Positions 47,656-59,925 of a stretch of DNA of 64,000 nucleotides are shown here, piece after piece (within the stretch, counting starts at the first letter, position 1; every line of letters begins with the position of its first letter). This DNA is from Torymus aiolomorphi (lineage: Eukaryota > Arthropoda > Insecta > Hymenoptera > Torymidae), in assembly GCA_036365515.1 (NCBI GenBank), contig CM070873.1:48170011-48234010 (forward strand), read 5' to 3'. A program made the translations under genes and the position numbers. The notes beneath the pieces are model-generated. The model saw only the letters and a program-made list of their open reading frames with translations. It was not told where the DNA came from and ran no database searches.

Positions 47656-49015
47656 TCTTTGTTGCATGATAACTAGAGAAAACAAAATTAAAAAATTGGT
47701 TTAATTATGTTGAAATTTTGTGGAAATGTAGAGTATATATATTATCGTATAAGTCATTTAGGTAAAACAATTGTCTCATGATTTTTACAGATATTTAAGG
47801 TTAAAATTCTGTTTTGTTTTTTTTCAAAATCGTAATTTCTCAATGACGACTTTATGTATCAGCTTGAAATTTGTAGATTACTTTATATGCAATATAGGTA
47901 ATACCTGTGTAAAATGTCATCCAGATTATATGGTTATTTTTTGAGATGATTGATATTTAAAATTTTAGTATTTTTGAAAATGACTCCCTTTGTTGTCGCA
48001 CAATATAACTACATTAAAATTGTTTTAATTTCTTTGAAATTTGGTGGAAATTTAGAGTTTTTCTATTATTTATTAGAAAATTTCTTAGGGTAAAAGAATT
48101 CGTTTATGAATTTCAGTGATATATGAGGTTAAACTATTTTATCTCCCTTTTAAAATCCTAATTATTCGGGAATGCATTTATGTATACTAAAAAATGGAAA
48201 TGACATGTGCTATGCGCTATGCGTCGATGCGCGCGTGTTGTATACCTGATTTTGTTTTGTAATAGCCATTTATTATTATTAAGGTTAGAGCCTTTTTCTT
48301 ACATCGGAAATTCCAGAAAGAGCACACAAATACGGACAGGCATACTACTAGAGACAAGTATACTATGTGTGAAATTTTACAAAGAAAATATAATTTGAAG
48401 TTGAAGTTATTTAGGAATTTTAAAAGGTTTTGACGATAATATTACAATCAATTATTTTCTTTATTTTTCACACATAATTTAAAAAAAAATCATACATATT
48501 ATTTTATTCATATTTTATACATAATTTAAAAATTAATAATTTTTAATCTTTATAAATGAATTTAATTATAATTATGTCATAAATTGTTGCAAAAATTATA
48601 AATTTTGTTATTAAGAATTCATTAAAGGAATAAGCAAATTAAGTTTGAGGAAGCCACGGGCCAATGTATTGGAAGCGGTTTTTTTCATGTCTACATGACT
48701 CCCTTACATGCGTTGACCTCATATGGCTCGACTACTTGGGTTTAAAATTGTTGAAATAATTGCCTTGCTTATTGTTGTACGTCTACGTAATTCCCTAACA
48801 TGCGCGGATCTCATAGCCCCCGCTTACCTGGGTTTAAAAATTATTTAAATAATCGTTTTGTATACATCGACTCCCTTGGCTATATTTGTATTTTTTGGCA
48901 ATATTTGTACTTTTTCAAGCAGTTCCGAATTTGATGAGGAAATTTGATTTGATGAGGAAATCCTCCCCTTAAATAGGCTCCGCAATAAATATTTGCCCCA
49001 GGTCTCATAATACGT
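47652..49015. repeat. Inverted copy of the 16.3-17.6 kb dispersed repeat
   Basis: Reverse complement of 16330-17600. It includes two forward ~92-bp satellite units at 48690-48870, where the other copy has one inverted unit. Confidence 0.7.
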
Positions 49016-49059
49016 AAGATCGGCGCTGCTCGTCATTCATTTAAGTTTTTATTATCTAA

Positions 49060-49345
49060 CTCTTTAATTAACTCATTACTTAACCCATACTTTAACTCAT
49101 CATTTGAACCCTTCTCTTAAACCTTTTCTTAACACATTTTTAACCCTTTTAAACCTTTTTTATTCCCCCTTTTTAACCATTTTTAAAACTCTTTTTAACC
49201 CTTTATTTAACCCTTTTTAACCCTTTACTGAACCCTTTACTTAGCTATTTACTTAATCATTTTTAAACCCTTTACTTAACCCTTTACTTAACCGTTTACT
49301 ATACCGTTTACTTAACTCATTACTTAACCCTTTATATAAATGAAC
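49060..49345. repeat. Degenerate TTTAACCC-type minisatellite
   Basis: Irregular repeats of TTTAACCC, TTACTTAACCC and variants over about 280 bases. Confidence 0.8.
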
Positions 49346-49400
49346 TACTGGGTAAAGATGGGCTGCCGGACGGACTGACATTTTGGCTTTTTAATATATA

Positions 49401-50614
49401 CACTCCGCAACAAAACTATCGCAACAAAATTTTTCATCGAAAAATTGCCATTTTTCAAATGCTTGTAACTCCAATGATGTCCAATAGCTGCGAGATAATG
49501 CCAAATTGCTATGTCTTAATCAGGCCTACCAACTTTTTTTTCTTAAAAAACGCAATAGTTTGCACGTTTACCTGGATTACCAAGTTATGCCATTTTAAAG
49601 ATATTCCTATGTTTTAGCCAAATACCGCCAACATCAGCATTACCCGATGCGTACCGCGAGGAGGTTGTTGTTCGGACTTACGCATCATTGTAGCCCTGAA
49701 AAAGGCCGATTTCGGGAGCTGAAATCGGCAAATGGGCCGTCATTTCATCTTGATGCAGAATAATGCACGCCCCCATACTGCAAGGATAACTCGTACTTAC
49801 TTGGAAGAAAACAACGTAGAGGTATTGCCTCATCCTGCTAACAGCCCAGATCTCAATCCTATAGAGCATGTGTGGGAGATGATGGGTAGGCGATTACGTA
49901 ACTGAGAGAGACCTCCTGCTAACCTCCAAGAGCTTGAAAGAATTCTGAATGAAATTTGGCATGAGATACCTCAAGATTCAATTAGAGCATGCATTAATAT
50001 GCAAGAACGTTTAGGAGAGGTAATTCGTCAGCGAGGTGGCAATACACGGTACTAAAGGCCTTAGGCGCATAGGGTTTGGAGTCAAAAAATACTGCGGAAG
50101 TGACGAGCCGCGGGGTCCCTAATGTAAGAAACGGTTCACACAATCGGCCCTTTTCAGGGCCACAATGATGCATAAGTCCGACCAACAACCTCCTCGCGGT
50201 ACGTATCGGGTAATGCTGATGTTGGCGGTATTTGGCTAAAACATAGGAATATCTTTAAAATGGCAGAACTCGGTCAACAAAAAACGTAGAGGGTCTACTT
50301 TTTATTTAAAATACTCGTTGGAAAGTGTACTTTAAGATGGTATTTGTGGTTTTTTGAAAAAAAATTTTTGGTAATCCAGGTAAACGTGCAAACTATTGCG
50401 TTTTTTAAGAAAAAAAGTTGGTAGGCCTGATTAAGACATAGCAATGTGGCATTATCTCGCAGCAATTGGACATTATTTTTTCCTGAAAGTCCACATAATT
50501 CCCTACAAAAAAAAAAATTATCTCAATACAATGAAAATTGACCGAGTTACAAGCATTTGAAAAATGGCAATTTTTCGATAAAAAATTTTGTTGCGATAAT
50601 TTTGTTGCGGAGTG
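49401..50614 (+). mobile_element. Tc1-like transposon, long inverted repeats, inactive
   Basis: The ends CACTCCGCAACAAAA and TTTTGTTGCGGAGTG are inverted and flanked by TA (49399-49400, 50615-50616). The inverted repeats reach inward to about 49735 on the left and 50136 on the right; the right arm carries an extra ~120-base block and other differences. Only the C-terminal third of a transposase remains between the arms. Confidence 0.85.
49741..50055 (+). pseudogene. Tc1-family (DD34E) transposase fragment
   Basis: Contains LMQNNARPHTARITRTYLEE, then LPHPANSPDLNPIEHVWEMM. In active Tc1 enzymes the first block reads QDN; here the catalytic aspartate is replaced by asparagine. A stop follows MGRRLRN, after which LQELERILNEIWHEIPQDSI continues in frame to a final stop. 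The first catalytic aspartate and the DNA-binding domain are absent. Confidence 0.85.
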
Positions 50615-50619
50615 TAGTA

Positions 50620-52700
50620 GATTTGTTACACTTTAGTACAATTACGTACTGAAGCTTTTCGTGTATAATAGTTGAGTTAAATATAAATCATTATATTCTA
50701 AGTTACGGTTTCGATGCAATACTGCAACGGAGCTTTTTAGCGTAAACTTACAGTTAATCTGAATTCTTTGTTGAGTTGTTCGTTGATTCGTGAACTGGTG
50801 TTGCCTTCTTAACGCTGGAACCTTGCAGCGGGTATTCGAGTCTCCAGTATTTCGGCCGTAATCGACTATGTAGCAGCGCACCGGAGGAAGTCGGGAGTGA
50901 CATTGTCTCCTCGTTTTGACGCGGTTATATACCCGACGAGAAGATAAAAAGATGAAATAAGTATTACGCGTAAGTTGGGAGCCTACGCGTAATTTTGTCA
51001 AACGCTTACAAAACTGCTAACGGCGACCGCGATTTTATATTAACGCGATATACATTATTATTATGTCGATGACGGATATCACCATACTACGTGACGACGG
51101 ATGTCACACTAGGATAAAAAGAGGACCTAGAAAAGGACAATTTATAAAATAATATTGATAAATAAAAAGGAAACCGGTCAAAAACCATTGGACATAATTC
51201 GAATAATCATATAGTAATATTTCTTGTGTTTATTAGAACGAGTTGCGTCATTGCTAAGCATCGTAGTGAATTCTAAATTAACCTACGAGATATCGCCAAA
51301 TTTAATACTTAATATTTTATGATTTTGGCTGTCAACCTGTATTTTTCTTTGCATATTTTGAAAGCTTACATACAAAACTATTAGAATCTCATTTTTCAAA
51401 TTTATGATAGATTGACATCAATAAAAAAACCTTTCACTTGGGGCCTCATTAAACCTTCGGGCCATGTGAGACTATGTTATTGTTGCCGGTTTTAAAATAG
51501 GTCTCCAATTTTTCGCTGGCAAGCTGACCTAATCCTTCGGATACAATTTTTTGAAGTATTAATTAATAGTTATGCACAGTTTCAGTAACCCTTTAGATAT
51601 CTTCAAAACCTAGAGAACTACCTTAAATTAAGGAAAATTTAAAATAAATTTTTTTAATTAGTTTTGTAAAAATATTCTTAATTTACAAGTCATTGGAAGG
51701 CACTATAAGAAATTTCAAAGCTGTACCTTCCTGAATTTAGTAGGAGAAGGCAAAAGCATTTAGTGCAATCAAATATTTCATCCAACGCGTTGTCCAAAAT
51801 ATGAAAATGCGAAAATAGTTTAGCCTTTTTCTCATAAATTATAAAAGGCAAAGCTCTGAAATTTCATACAGTGGTTTGAAATTACCTTTCAATTAATAAG
51901 AATCATGCAAAAAACCAGAGGCAAATTTAATTCACATTTTGAGTTTGAAGACATAAAATCGATTTAAAAAAAGGCCCTCGTAGCAGAACGTAAACTTATG
52001 TAAATGACGTAGCAAATAAATAGACTGGAGATCATGTTCCATGAATACGTTGCAAGCACATGATGCTCTCGAGCTTCGCGTATCAGGAAGCCTCTCAGTC
52101 AAGGTTATCCACTTGTCACCAGCAGCCTGCAGTAAAGGAAATTTCAGCTCATGGATCATCGTCACATCCTTGAAGCCATTTTATCCTTCATCTTGGACGC
52201 AGCATTCAGTGAGGATTAGATAGAAGCACTTTTCCTGTATTCTCCTCCGAGAGAATTAAATTGTATAGAAAGTAAGTTTCTCCGAACTCTCAAGGCAATC
52301 TGCATTTGGAAGAACCTACACCTGAAATACGACTGTTTATGTACCATCAAAACATATTAAGAAAATTTAGTGGAAGCCAGCTCACCTAGTTTCACATTGT
52401 AGATGATTTAACATGTAAAAGCATTCCTGTTGGAGAGTGAAAGTCAGTCAAAGAAAACCGTATGTGAATATCCTAAATCTCGCTGTCATCTTCACAGTCA
52501 CCTGGAACATTCACACACATAGCCTGAATCATCCTCATCCACTTGTGGTGTACAAGAAAACAATTAATGTGATTAATTAATTGCCAAGTAAAGGAAATAC
52601 TAATGATTACTGACCTCACCTAGAAGCTGAAGTACTTGAGATATCAATATAACCTCTTGTTGTTCCCATCAGTAGTCGTCGCTTGCAATCTCTGGTTTTG
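50620..52700. other. Stretch without recognised genes
   Basis: Short open frames (50642-51001 minus, 51932-52165 minus, 52041-52223 plus) have no recognisable motifs. No repeat structure was noticed by eye. Confidence 0.35.
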
Positions 52701-52749
52701 TTATTATTGGCAGGTATGCGTGTGCTATTATTCGGTGTAATCCCTATTG

Positions 52750-52872
52750 AAAAATATCGCGCGATTATCGTGCGACGAATCGCGCGATTCTCCGCGCGAC
52801 TAATCGCGCGAAGATCGTGCCAGTTTATCGACCATTTTCTGCCGCGATAATCGCGCGATAATCGCGCGAGTT
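52750..52872. repeat. Cluster of TCGCGCGA-type words
   Basis: The palindromic word TCGCGCGA and close variants (ATCGTGCGACGA, ATCGCGCGAT) occur about nine times in 120 bases. It lies at the outer end of the visible palindrome arm; the partner cluster is at 63930-64000. Confidence 0.85.
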
Positions 52873-53133
52873 AGCCGAAATTCAACATTAAAAAATAAGT
52901 TTTATTTTCACAACTGTGTACGTGCTTGCATAATTGACAAACATTATGACTGTAAATGTATCACCCTACTGAAAAATCTCACGTGAGATCTCACGCCAAA
53001 ATCTCATCTGACCTTTTTCGTCATTCATAATTAAATTTCACTAGAAATTTAACTTTTTTTCTATTTCATAATTAAATTTCTCTTTTCGGTGGGCGATAAC
53101 GGAGTCTAGACGGTGCGCTCCGTAGTTTTTGGT

Positions 53134-53370
53134 CTAGAGGTCTCGAACCGCATCCAATGCGCGGTGTAGGTGTTCAGGGTTGCCGATGTCGGAGTCTACG
53201 TGGGGCGCTCCATAGGTTTCTGCCTCTAGGTATTGAAACTCATTGTATGCGTGGTCTACCCGCATGAATTCAGAAAAAACTATTTCAAATAATTTCTCGA
53301 AGTAAGTTTTAGACTTAGTTCTGTTTTTTAAAACACTACTGAAATGTTGAAGTTCGTTATTAGCTAACAA
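53134..53370 (-). other. Open frame in the palindrome arm, coding status unknown
   Basis: A 78-residue frame (MLANNELQHFSSVLKNRTKS at its start) of normal-looking composition with no recognised domain. In the other arm the same sequence has one extra T in a homopolymer near 63531, which breaks the frame. It could be a small pseudogene. Confidence 0.25.
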
Positions 53371-53553
53371 AATTAATATTACTTAAGTCTTATACTTCTT
53401 TGATAAAATATATTTTTATTATAAATAGAGGTTATAACTGTATAAGTATATATAAAAAATGCTATAACTGTATAAGTATATATAAATAATAGATATGAAA
53501 CATACCTGCAACATTACAATAAGATATAAGAGCACTGATGATATTTTGCTTAA

Positions 53554-53884
53554 GGGGGTGTGTGGAATACCGACCTCTATTATGCGACCTACCGTACCGA
53601 CCGGACAGAAGTAATTCGTTATAACTAGATTGTTACTACGATTAACGACTTATTCAAATCCGCTTGCCCTCCGTAATGTAATTATCTATCGTTCTGCAAA
53701 GTTTTGAGGCAAAATTGTCCTTGAAATTTTTCCTCAAAACTTTGCGGAATGATAGATAATTACATTACGGAGGGCAAGCGGATTTGAATAAGTCGTTAAT
53801 CGTAGTAACAATCGAGTTATAACGAATTACTTCTGTCCGGCCGGTGTGTAGGTCGCATAATAGAGATCGGTATTCTACATCCCC
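53554..53884. mobile_element. TTAA-flanked palindromic MITE (piggyBac-like), full copy
   Basis: The ends GGGGGTGTGTGGAATACCGA and TCGGTATTCTACATCCCC are inverted and flanked by TTAA (53550-53553, 53885-53888), the piggyBac target. The 331 bases form almost one continuous hairpin with a short loop near 53710-53725. Confidence 0.85.
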
Positions 53885-54559
53885 TTAATGTGGGAAAGAA
53901 AAACGACGGTTAACGAGTCTCGTGCTCGCACCCTCGACGTCGACCCGTGATAGCAAATTCACACTAGGCCGGCGTCGAGCGCGCCCACGTTTACTCGATA
54001 TTAGTAGCTACCGCTAGAACAGTCACGATGGCGACGGCGACAGGGCGCGCGAGGAGGCGACGTCTTGGCGATGATGTCCCCGTTGAGAGAAAGCTGAAAT
54101 TTCGCGCCAAGCCTCATATAACAGAACAAAGTCCAAAGTATCTTGCAAATTTGTGACCTGACTGGTCTTGGCGAATTCACATATAGTTATAAAATCACTT
54201 CACATATGAAAGAGTATTGACATGTGGATGGCTTTACTAGTTTATAAATTTTAATCGGTTTTTAAATAAATTGTTTGTACATTCATTATTTTATTTAATA
54301 TAATTGAGGTTTTTTGTCCACCACTCACTGTTATAGTGTAAGATATATTTTAAAATATTTTAAATATATTTATTCATTTTGTTATTTTGTTATAGGCACA
54401 TCTCTTTTGATATTCACAATTCAGATGTTCAATGATAGGTTTAAGCCTTGGGTGGGTATAGCGTAAGAAATATATTTGGACCCAATGAACTAAATAATAT
54501 TGTAGATCTCTTATACAAGAGGACCAAAATCAACTTTAATCATGTGTAAAATGTAGCTA

Positions 54560-55250
54560 AAGAGACCAAGTACCTACCCGGTTGTAAATATTCACCTGGT
54601 TTTCACCTGAATTTCCACCTGAATTATCACCTGAATTTCCACCTAAATTTTACGTGAAATTCGTGTAAAATGTATGCGAAAACCACCCAAATTTTATGTG
54701 ATTTATACCTGTATTTCACGTGTCAAAATTCTAAAAACGTCAGGTGAATTTCACGTGATTTTCACCCGATGCTCACGTGAACTTCACCGGAGATAAATTA
54801 AAGCTTCCTTCTTGTGACATCGTTTTTTCAGGTGAATTTCACGTGATTTACATGTGAATCCACACGAATTTCACATTTATTTCACCTATATTCCGTAGTA
54901 TTTTCGGGTGAATTTAACCTGAAATTCACGTGATTTTCACCCAATATTCACGTGAACTTCACCACAGATAAATTAAAGCTTCTTTCTCTTGTTATCGTTT
55001 TCTCAGGTGAATTTCACGTGATTTTCACCCAATATTCATGTGAACTTTATATAGACCCTATTGAAAGTATCCATCGGGATTTCCATATAGAAATATACAT
55101 GGATTCCATATGGACACTCATATGGAAATCCACCTGAAAATCTGTTCCAAAACGTCATATGCAAATCTGTATGAAAATCCATGTGAAAATCCATATGAAA
55201 ATCCATGTACAAATCTATGTAGAGATGCAATTAAAAATCTGCCCTGAACC
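54560..55250. repeat. Motif-dense DNA built on TTCACGTGA and CACCTGAATTTC words
   Basis: The words TTCACGTGATTTTCACCC, CACGTGAACTTCACC and CACCTGAATTTCCACC recur many times, including a ~175-base near-duplicate (about 54727-54830 and 54913-55010). From 55060 the words change to CATATGGAAATCC and ATGTGAAAATCCAT. The mirror copy is at about 61694-62384. Confidence 0.85.
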
Positions 55251-55775
55251 TGGATTATTTATGGACATACTACTGCAGATACGATTTGAACTTCGCCGAG
55301 AACCATCATTGGAATATATATAAAAAAGGCTATATCGGTATTAGTATATATAACTAATGGATATGATACATACCTAGCTGCAACATTACAATAAGATATA
55401 AGATCACTGATGATATTTTGCTTAATGTGGAGAAAGAAGTAACGACGTTTAACGAGCCTCGTGCTCGCGCTACTCGACAACGACCCGTGATATCAAATTC
55501 ACACGAGGCCGGAGCCGAGCGCCCCTACGTGTACTCGATTATTAGCAGCTACCATGAATAGTTGGGACGGGCGGTTAAACTCGGCGACAGCGCGAGAAGT
55601 CGACATCTTGGCGATGATGGTGCTCTTCAAAGAAACAGCTCAAATTTTTAAAATGGTTTATGCTTTGTAAGTTTACTGATAATTATTATTTCACAAAATT
55701 TTTTCAGATTCTTTATTAAAAATCCTTAAAAATGAGCCCTACTAAAACAATATTGGCGAACAACCCTCTTTTGTA

Positions 55776-56800
55776 AAGAATTGTATATTTTTTAAATACC
55801 AATAGAAACCAATCATTTGTATTTCTGACAACCAGATGGATTTGAGATTTTAATGTTATTCATATATCTAATGTTATAGATCTTGTCAATAAGTTTCTCA
55901 AAGCAGAAAAAATACATTCAACATCTATTTTCAACAATATTTTCACCAGGCTTGTAAGTAAAAATATTCATCTTTATTTTCCTAAATTTTCAATGGGAGC
56001 CGGTTACACTGTTATTAAACTCTATATGTATTTTTCATATCTACTCGAAAGAAAATTTCATAAGTTATCGAGTGTTATGTGTGCCAAATGAAAAAGTATA
56101 TTACTATAAAAAGTTTAAATCAAAGTAGTTGAAAGACAATTTAGCAATTGTGTATTCCGATGCCCAGACAAGAACTTCTTACTCAATTATTTTCAAATAA
56201 AATATGGTTTTCTTATTAAGTCTGCGCTTCATGTAATTTCATAAATTATGTAATTTACAATCTTATAAATCATTAAGATCCATAATTCAATTATTTATTT
56301 GTGACTTATTCACTGAATAGTTTATGAAATTTCATGAAGCGAGGGCTTAATAAGAACACCATATTATATTGGACTATTATTGAGTAAGAAGTTCGTGTCT
56401 GGGCATCGGAATATACAATTGTTAAATTGTCTTTCAACCACTTTGATTTAAACTTTTTTATAATAATATACTTTATCATTTGGGACACATAATACTGGAT
56501 AACTTATGAAATTTTCTTTCCAGTAGATATGAAAAATACATATAGAATTTATTAACAGTGTAACCGGCTCCCATTGAAAATTTAGGAAAGTAAAGATGAA
56601 TATTTTTACTTACAGGCCTGTTGAAAATATTGTTGGAAATAGATGTTTAATGTATTTTTCCTGCTTTGAGAAAACTTAGTGACAAGATCCATGCCATTAG
56701 ATATATGAATAACATTAAGATCTCAAATCCGTCTGGTGGTCAGAAATACAAATTATTGGTTTCTATTGATATTTAAAAAATATAGAATGCTTTTCAACAG
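55776..56800. repeat. Palindromic element inside the left arm
   Basis: Arms 55776-56262 and 56288-56795 are inverted copies sharing CAATGGGAGCCGGTTACACT and ATTCCGATGCCCAGACA. They are clearly diverged from each other, unlike the giant arms. The mirror copy is at 60144-61168. Confidence 0.85.
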
Positions 56801-57085
56801 GGTTTTCTAACAATGCTTCGAGGCTTATTGGAAAAGCTCTTAAATAAGGACTCAATAAAGCTTTTGTCGCATGCAAAATATTCTGCTTTATCAAATGGAT
56901 CATAATTCATAATATAAATATAACTATATTCTTAAAATAAAAAACAAATTTTTTAAAATTTTGAGCTGCTGACTTCATGTGAAATGCATTATAAATACCT
57001 ATACTATATAATGTAATGTCATATGAAATGTCAGTATTCTTTCATACTGCTAACAAAAACAGATTGAATATTAGTTGATTCATTA

Positions 57086-57468
57086 CACGGAGCAAAATTT
57101 ATTTCTAAACTTTAATCTTTATAAGAAAATTTATTATTTTTATAGTAGTGCTGGGACATACTCAACATGGGGATTTATCTTGTTTTAAATATTAATTTTT
57201 ATTATTTTTGTAGCAAATTTTACTATTTCAAATAGTACTTTTTATGACTGCTGCAAAAATAATAAATATTACTATTTCAGATAATAAAATTTGCTACAAA
57301 TGTAGTAAAAATTATTCTTTAAAAAATAAAATTTGCTATGAAAATTATAAAAATTACTATTTATAACAGTAAAGATCCTACATGTCGAATGTGTCCCAGT
57401 ACTAAACTATAAAAATAATAAATTTTCTTATAAAAAGAGTAAAGTTTACAAATAAATTTTTCTCCGTG
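57086..57468. mobile_element. MITE with CACGGAG ends and TA duplication
   Basis: The ends CACGGAGCAAAATTTATTT and AAATAAATTTTTCTCCGTG are inverted; TA flanks both (57084-57085, 57469-57470). The arms pair over about 75 bases. Size and TA target suit a Tc1/mariner-derived MITE. Confidence 0.8.
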
Positions 57469-57753
57469 TACAAGAAAATAAAAAGCATATATTATTATGG
57501 CCAATTCACATATAATTATAAAATAACTTCACATATTAAAGATTATTGACATGCGTGTGCCTCTAAGTTACTGTTATATAACTTACATCGAAAGAAGAAA
57601 TCCATACATTGTTGCTAAATGCTAATTAATCATTAGAATATAGCTTACAGTTTGTAACCTAAATGCAGCAGTAAATTTAAAACACATTATACTTATGACA
57701 TAGCCTTTTGCAAACTATAAGCTATGAAGGTAAACTCCAAATTATGGATGAGG

Positions 57754-57886
57754 TAGGAAATGGAAAAAATTGGACATCCGACAAACTATATTGGATATGC
57801 TAGTTTATTCCAGCCTAACACCAGGCTGGAATGAACTAGCGTATCCTATATAGTTCATCTATTGTCCAATTTTTACAATTTCCTTA
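57754..57886. repeat. Hairpin with ~60-bp arms
   Basis: AGGAAATGGAAAAAATTGGAC pairs with GTCCAATTTTTACAATTTCC, and the arms meet at CAGCCT-AACACC-AGGCTG near 57820. Confidence 0.8.
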
Positions 57887-59133
57887 ATCATACTTATACG
57901 AACAATTTAAAACACACCGTACAAATTATGAGGAATTTTATAAACTCTAATTAAATGTTCTTATTATAAATAACTAAAAAATAATTATCGAACAATCATT
58001 CCCAATTGAAATATGTCAAGTTGAAATTACTATAATAAGATACGAGGCCAGGCAAGAAAATTTTTATAATAATGGTTCACCTATTATTCGTTAAACATAA
58101 GTGTGGTATTATAAGGACAGCAGTGATAGTGTCAGATCTAAAATCATATGAACTGTCAGTGTTCTTTCATACTGCTACCTGAAACATAACAATATAAATT
58201 GAATATTAGTTGTGCGTGTCTTGGAACTGTAAATAGTCATTCTGTTTTTTCTTTTTTTTTTTTGAAGTTAAAGTTATAGTTATGCTTTGCAAGTATTCTA
58301 CATATAGAATATTACAAGTTACTGTTATATAACTTTCATTGTTAGAAGAAATCCATACATTATTACTAAATGCTACTTGATCATTAAAATATAGCTTACA
58401 GCTTGTACTCTAAATACAACGGCAGTAAATTTCAAACAATATTATATTTATTACATAGCCTTTTACAAACAGTTAACTGTATTTCAATGGTAAAGTATAA
58501 ATATTATATAATTATATAACAATAATTTATACTTTTATATGTGGAAAACTTGCAATCCATAAATATTAAATTATACAAAACAGAATAAACAATGTCAATC
58601 GAACACATGCACCTGTCAATACTCTTTAATATGTGAAGTTATTTTATAAATATAAGTATAAATATAAATATAAATATGTTAATAAAAAACCTTTTATTTT
58701 TAACAATAAATCATTGGGAAAGTACTTACTATACCAAGTGTCATCCTTGGAAATGCATATACAGATAAGTCGCACCAAGTCAACCCTATAGAAGAATAAA
58801 CATTGCTTGAAGTAACATTAGCTAACTATTAAATATTGGAATGTTACTCACCAGTTGAGGAGACGGCAACAAACTTGCAAAAAGGACTTTTCTAGCATCA
58901 AGTGCATTGTAGCAGGGATCACTGGATCAGGAAGAAGAATTTGCCATGACTGTCAGAGGAGGATGAAATAGCTTTCGCCATCAGGTAATGCACAGCTCCC
59001 TCGTAGCACAACTAGCATAAGAAAATGAAGAAACACGAGACAGACGCAAAAATACATGAAAAAGTGGGTGCACTGATCTCACCTAGATGTAAACGTGGGA
59101 AACATAACCACGAATATCACACCTTACTCGACC

Positions 59134-59344
59134 GGCAACGTCAGCACAACACTCATCACAACCTCGGAGATGACAGCGTGGATAGCAGCAGAAGGTCTTT
59201 CTCGACGTAGATGCAGCCACCAGTAACCACCACACTCTCACGTTCGAACTTACGTCGTCGTAACCCTTGAAGCACGCGAGAGCACCGGTCTATTAGACGA
59301 CGTTCGATAACTGCTGCCGGCCGCGCGTACATGTGTAGAAAGTA

Positions 59345-59382
<38 letters not shown>

Positions 59383-59664
59383 GTCAGTGAGGCTCCTGTC
59401 ACATAGGCGCGTACGATCGCGTTCGACTGCGTTCGAGCGCGTTAGACCGCGGTTATGCGCACGCGCTCGCTTCTCTCATTGGTTGGGAGCTATGACGACC
59501 AATGAGAGAAGCGAGCGCGTGCGCATAAGGCTCCCGGCACATAAGAGCGTTTGATCGCGTGCGGACGAAGAGAAGCGAGCGCGTGCGCATAACCGCGGTT
59601 GAACGCGCTCGAACGCAGTCGAACGCGATCGTACGCGCATACGTGACAGGAGCCTCACTGACAG

Positions 59665-59718
<54 letters not shown>

Positions 59719-59925
59719 TACTTTCTACACATGTACGCGCGGCCGGCGGCAGTTATCGAACGTCGTCTAATAGACCGGTGCTCTCGCGTGCTTCAAGGGT
59801 TACGACGACGTAAGTTCGAACGTGAGAGTGTGGTGGTTACTGGTGGCTGCATCTACGTCGAGAAAGACCTTCTGCTGCTATCCACGCTGTCATCTCCGAG
59901 GTTGTGACGAGTGTTGTGCCGACGT
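59134..59925. repeat. Core of the giant palindrome with paired (AG)n and (CT)n tracts
   Basis: Arms 59134-59460 and 59590-59925 pair through CTCGGAGATGACAGC, GGTCTTTCTCGACGTAG and CATGTGTAGAAAGTAATAG. The (AG)n tract at about 59347-59380 has its partner (CT)n at 59668-59717, longer by about 16 bases. Near the axis, CGCGCTCGCTTCTCTCATTG and its inverse form a second stem. Confidence 0.88.

Larger units (their letters stand above)
57019..59133. other. 2115-bp segment present in one palindrome arm only
   Basis: Its left end follows GTAATGT and its right end precedes the inner inverted repeat at 59134. It contains a MITE (57086-57468), a long hairpin (57754-57886) and two diverged copies of a block containing AAGAAGAAATCCATACATT (near 57595 and 58345). 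No gene is supported. Confidence 0.8.

Noticed and set aside
50642..51001. 119-residue minus-strand frame
   Set aside because: No recognisable motif or splice context; length is within chance for the local composition.
55036..55230. 64-residue frame rich in YMDFHMDFHMD, mirrored at 61714-61908
   Set aside because: It follows the CATATGGAAATCC-type repeat words; the YMDF strings are not a reverse transcriptase motif here.
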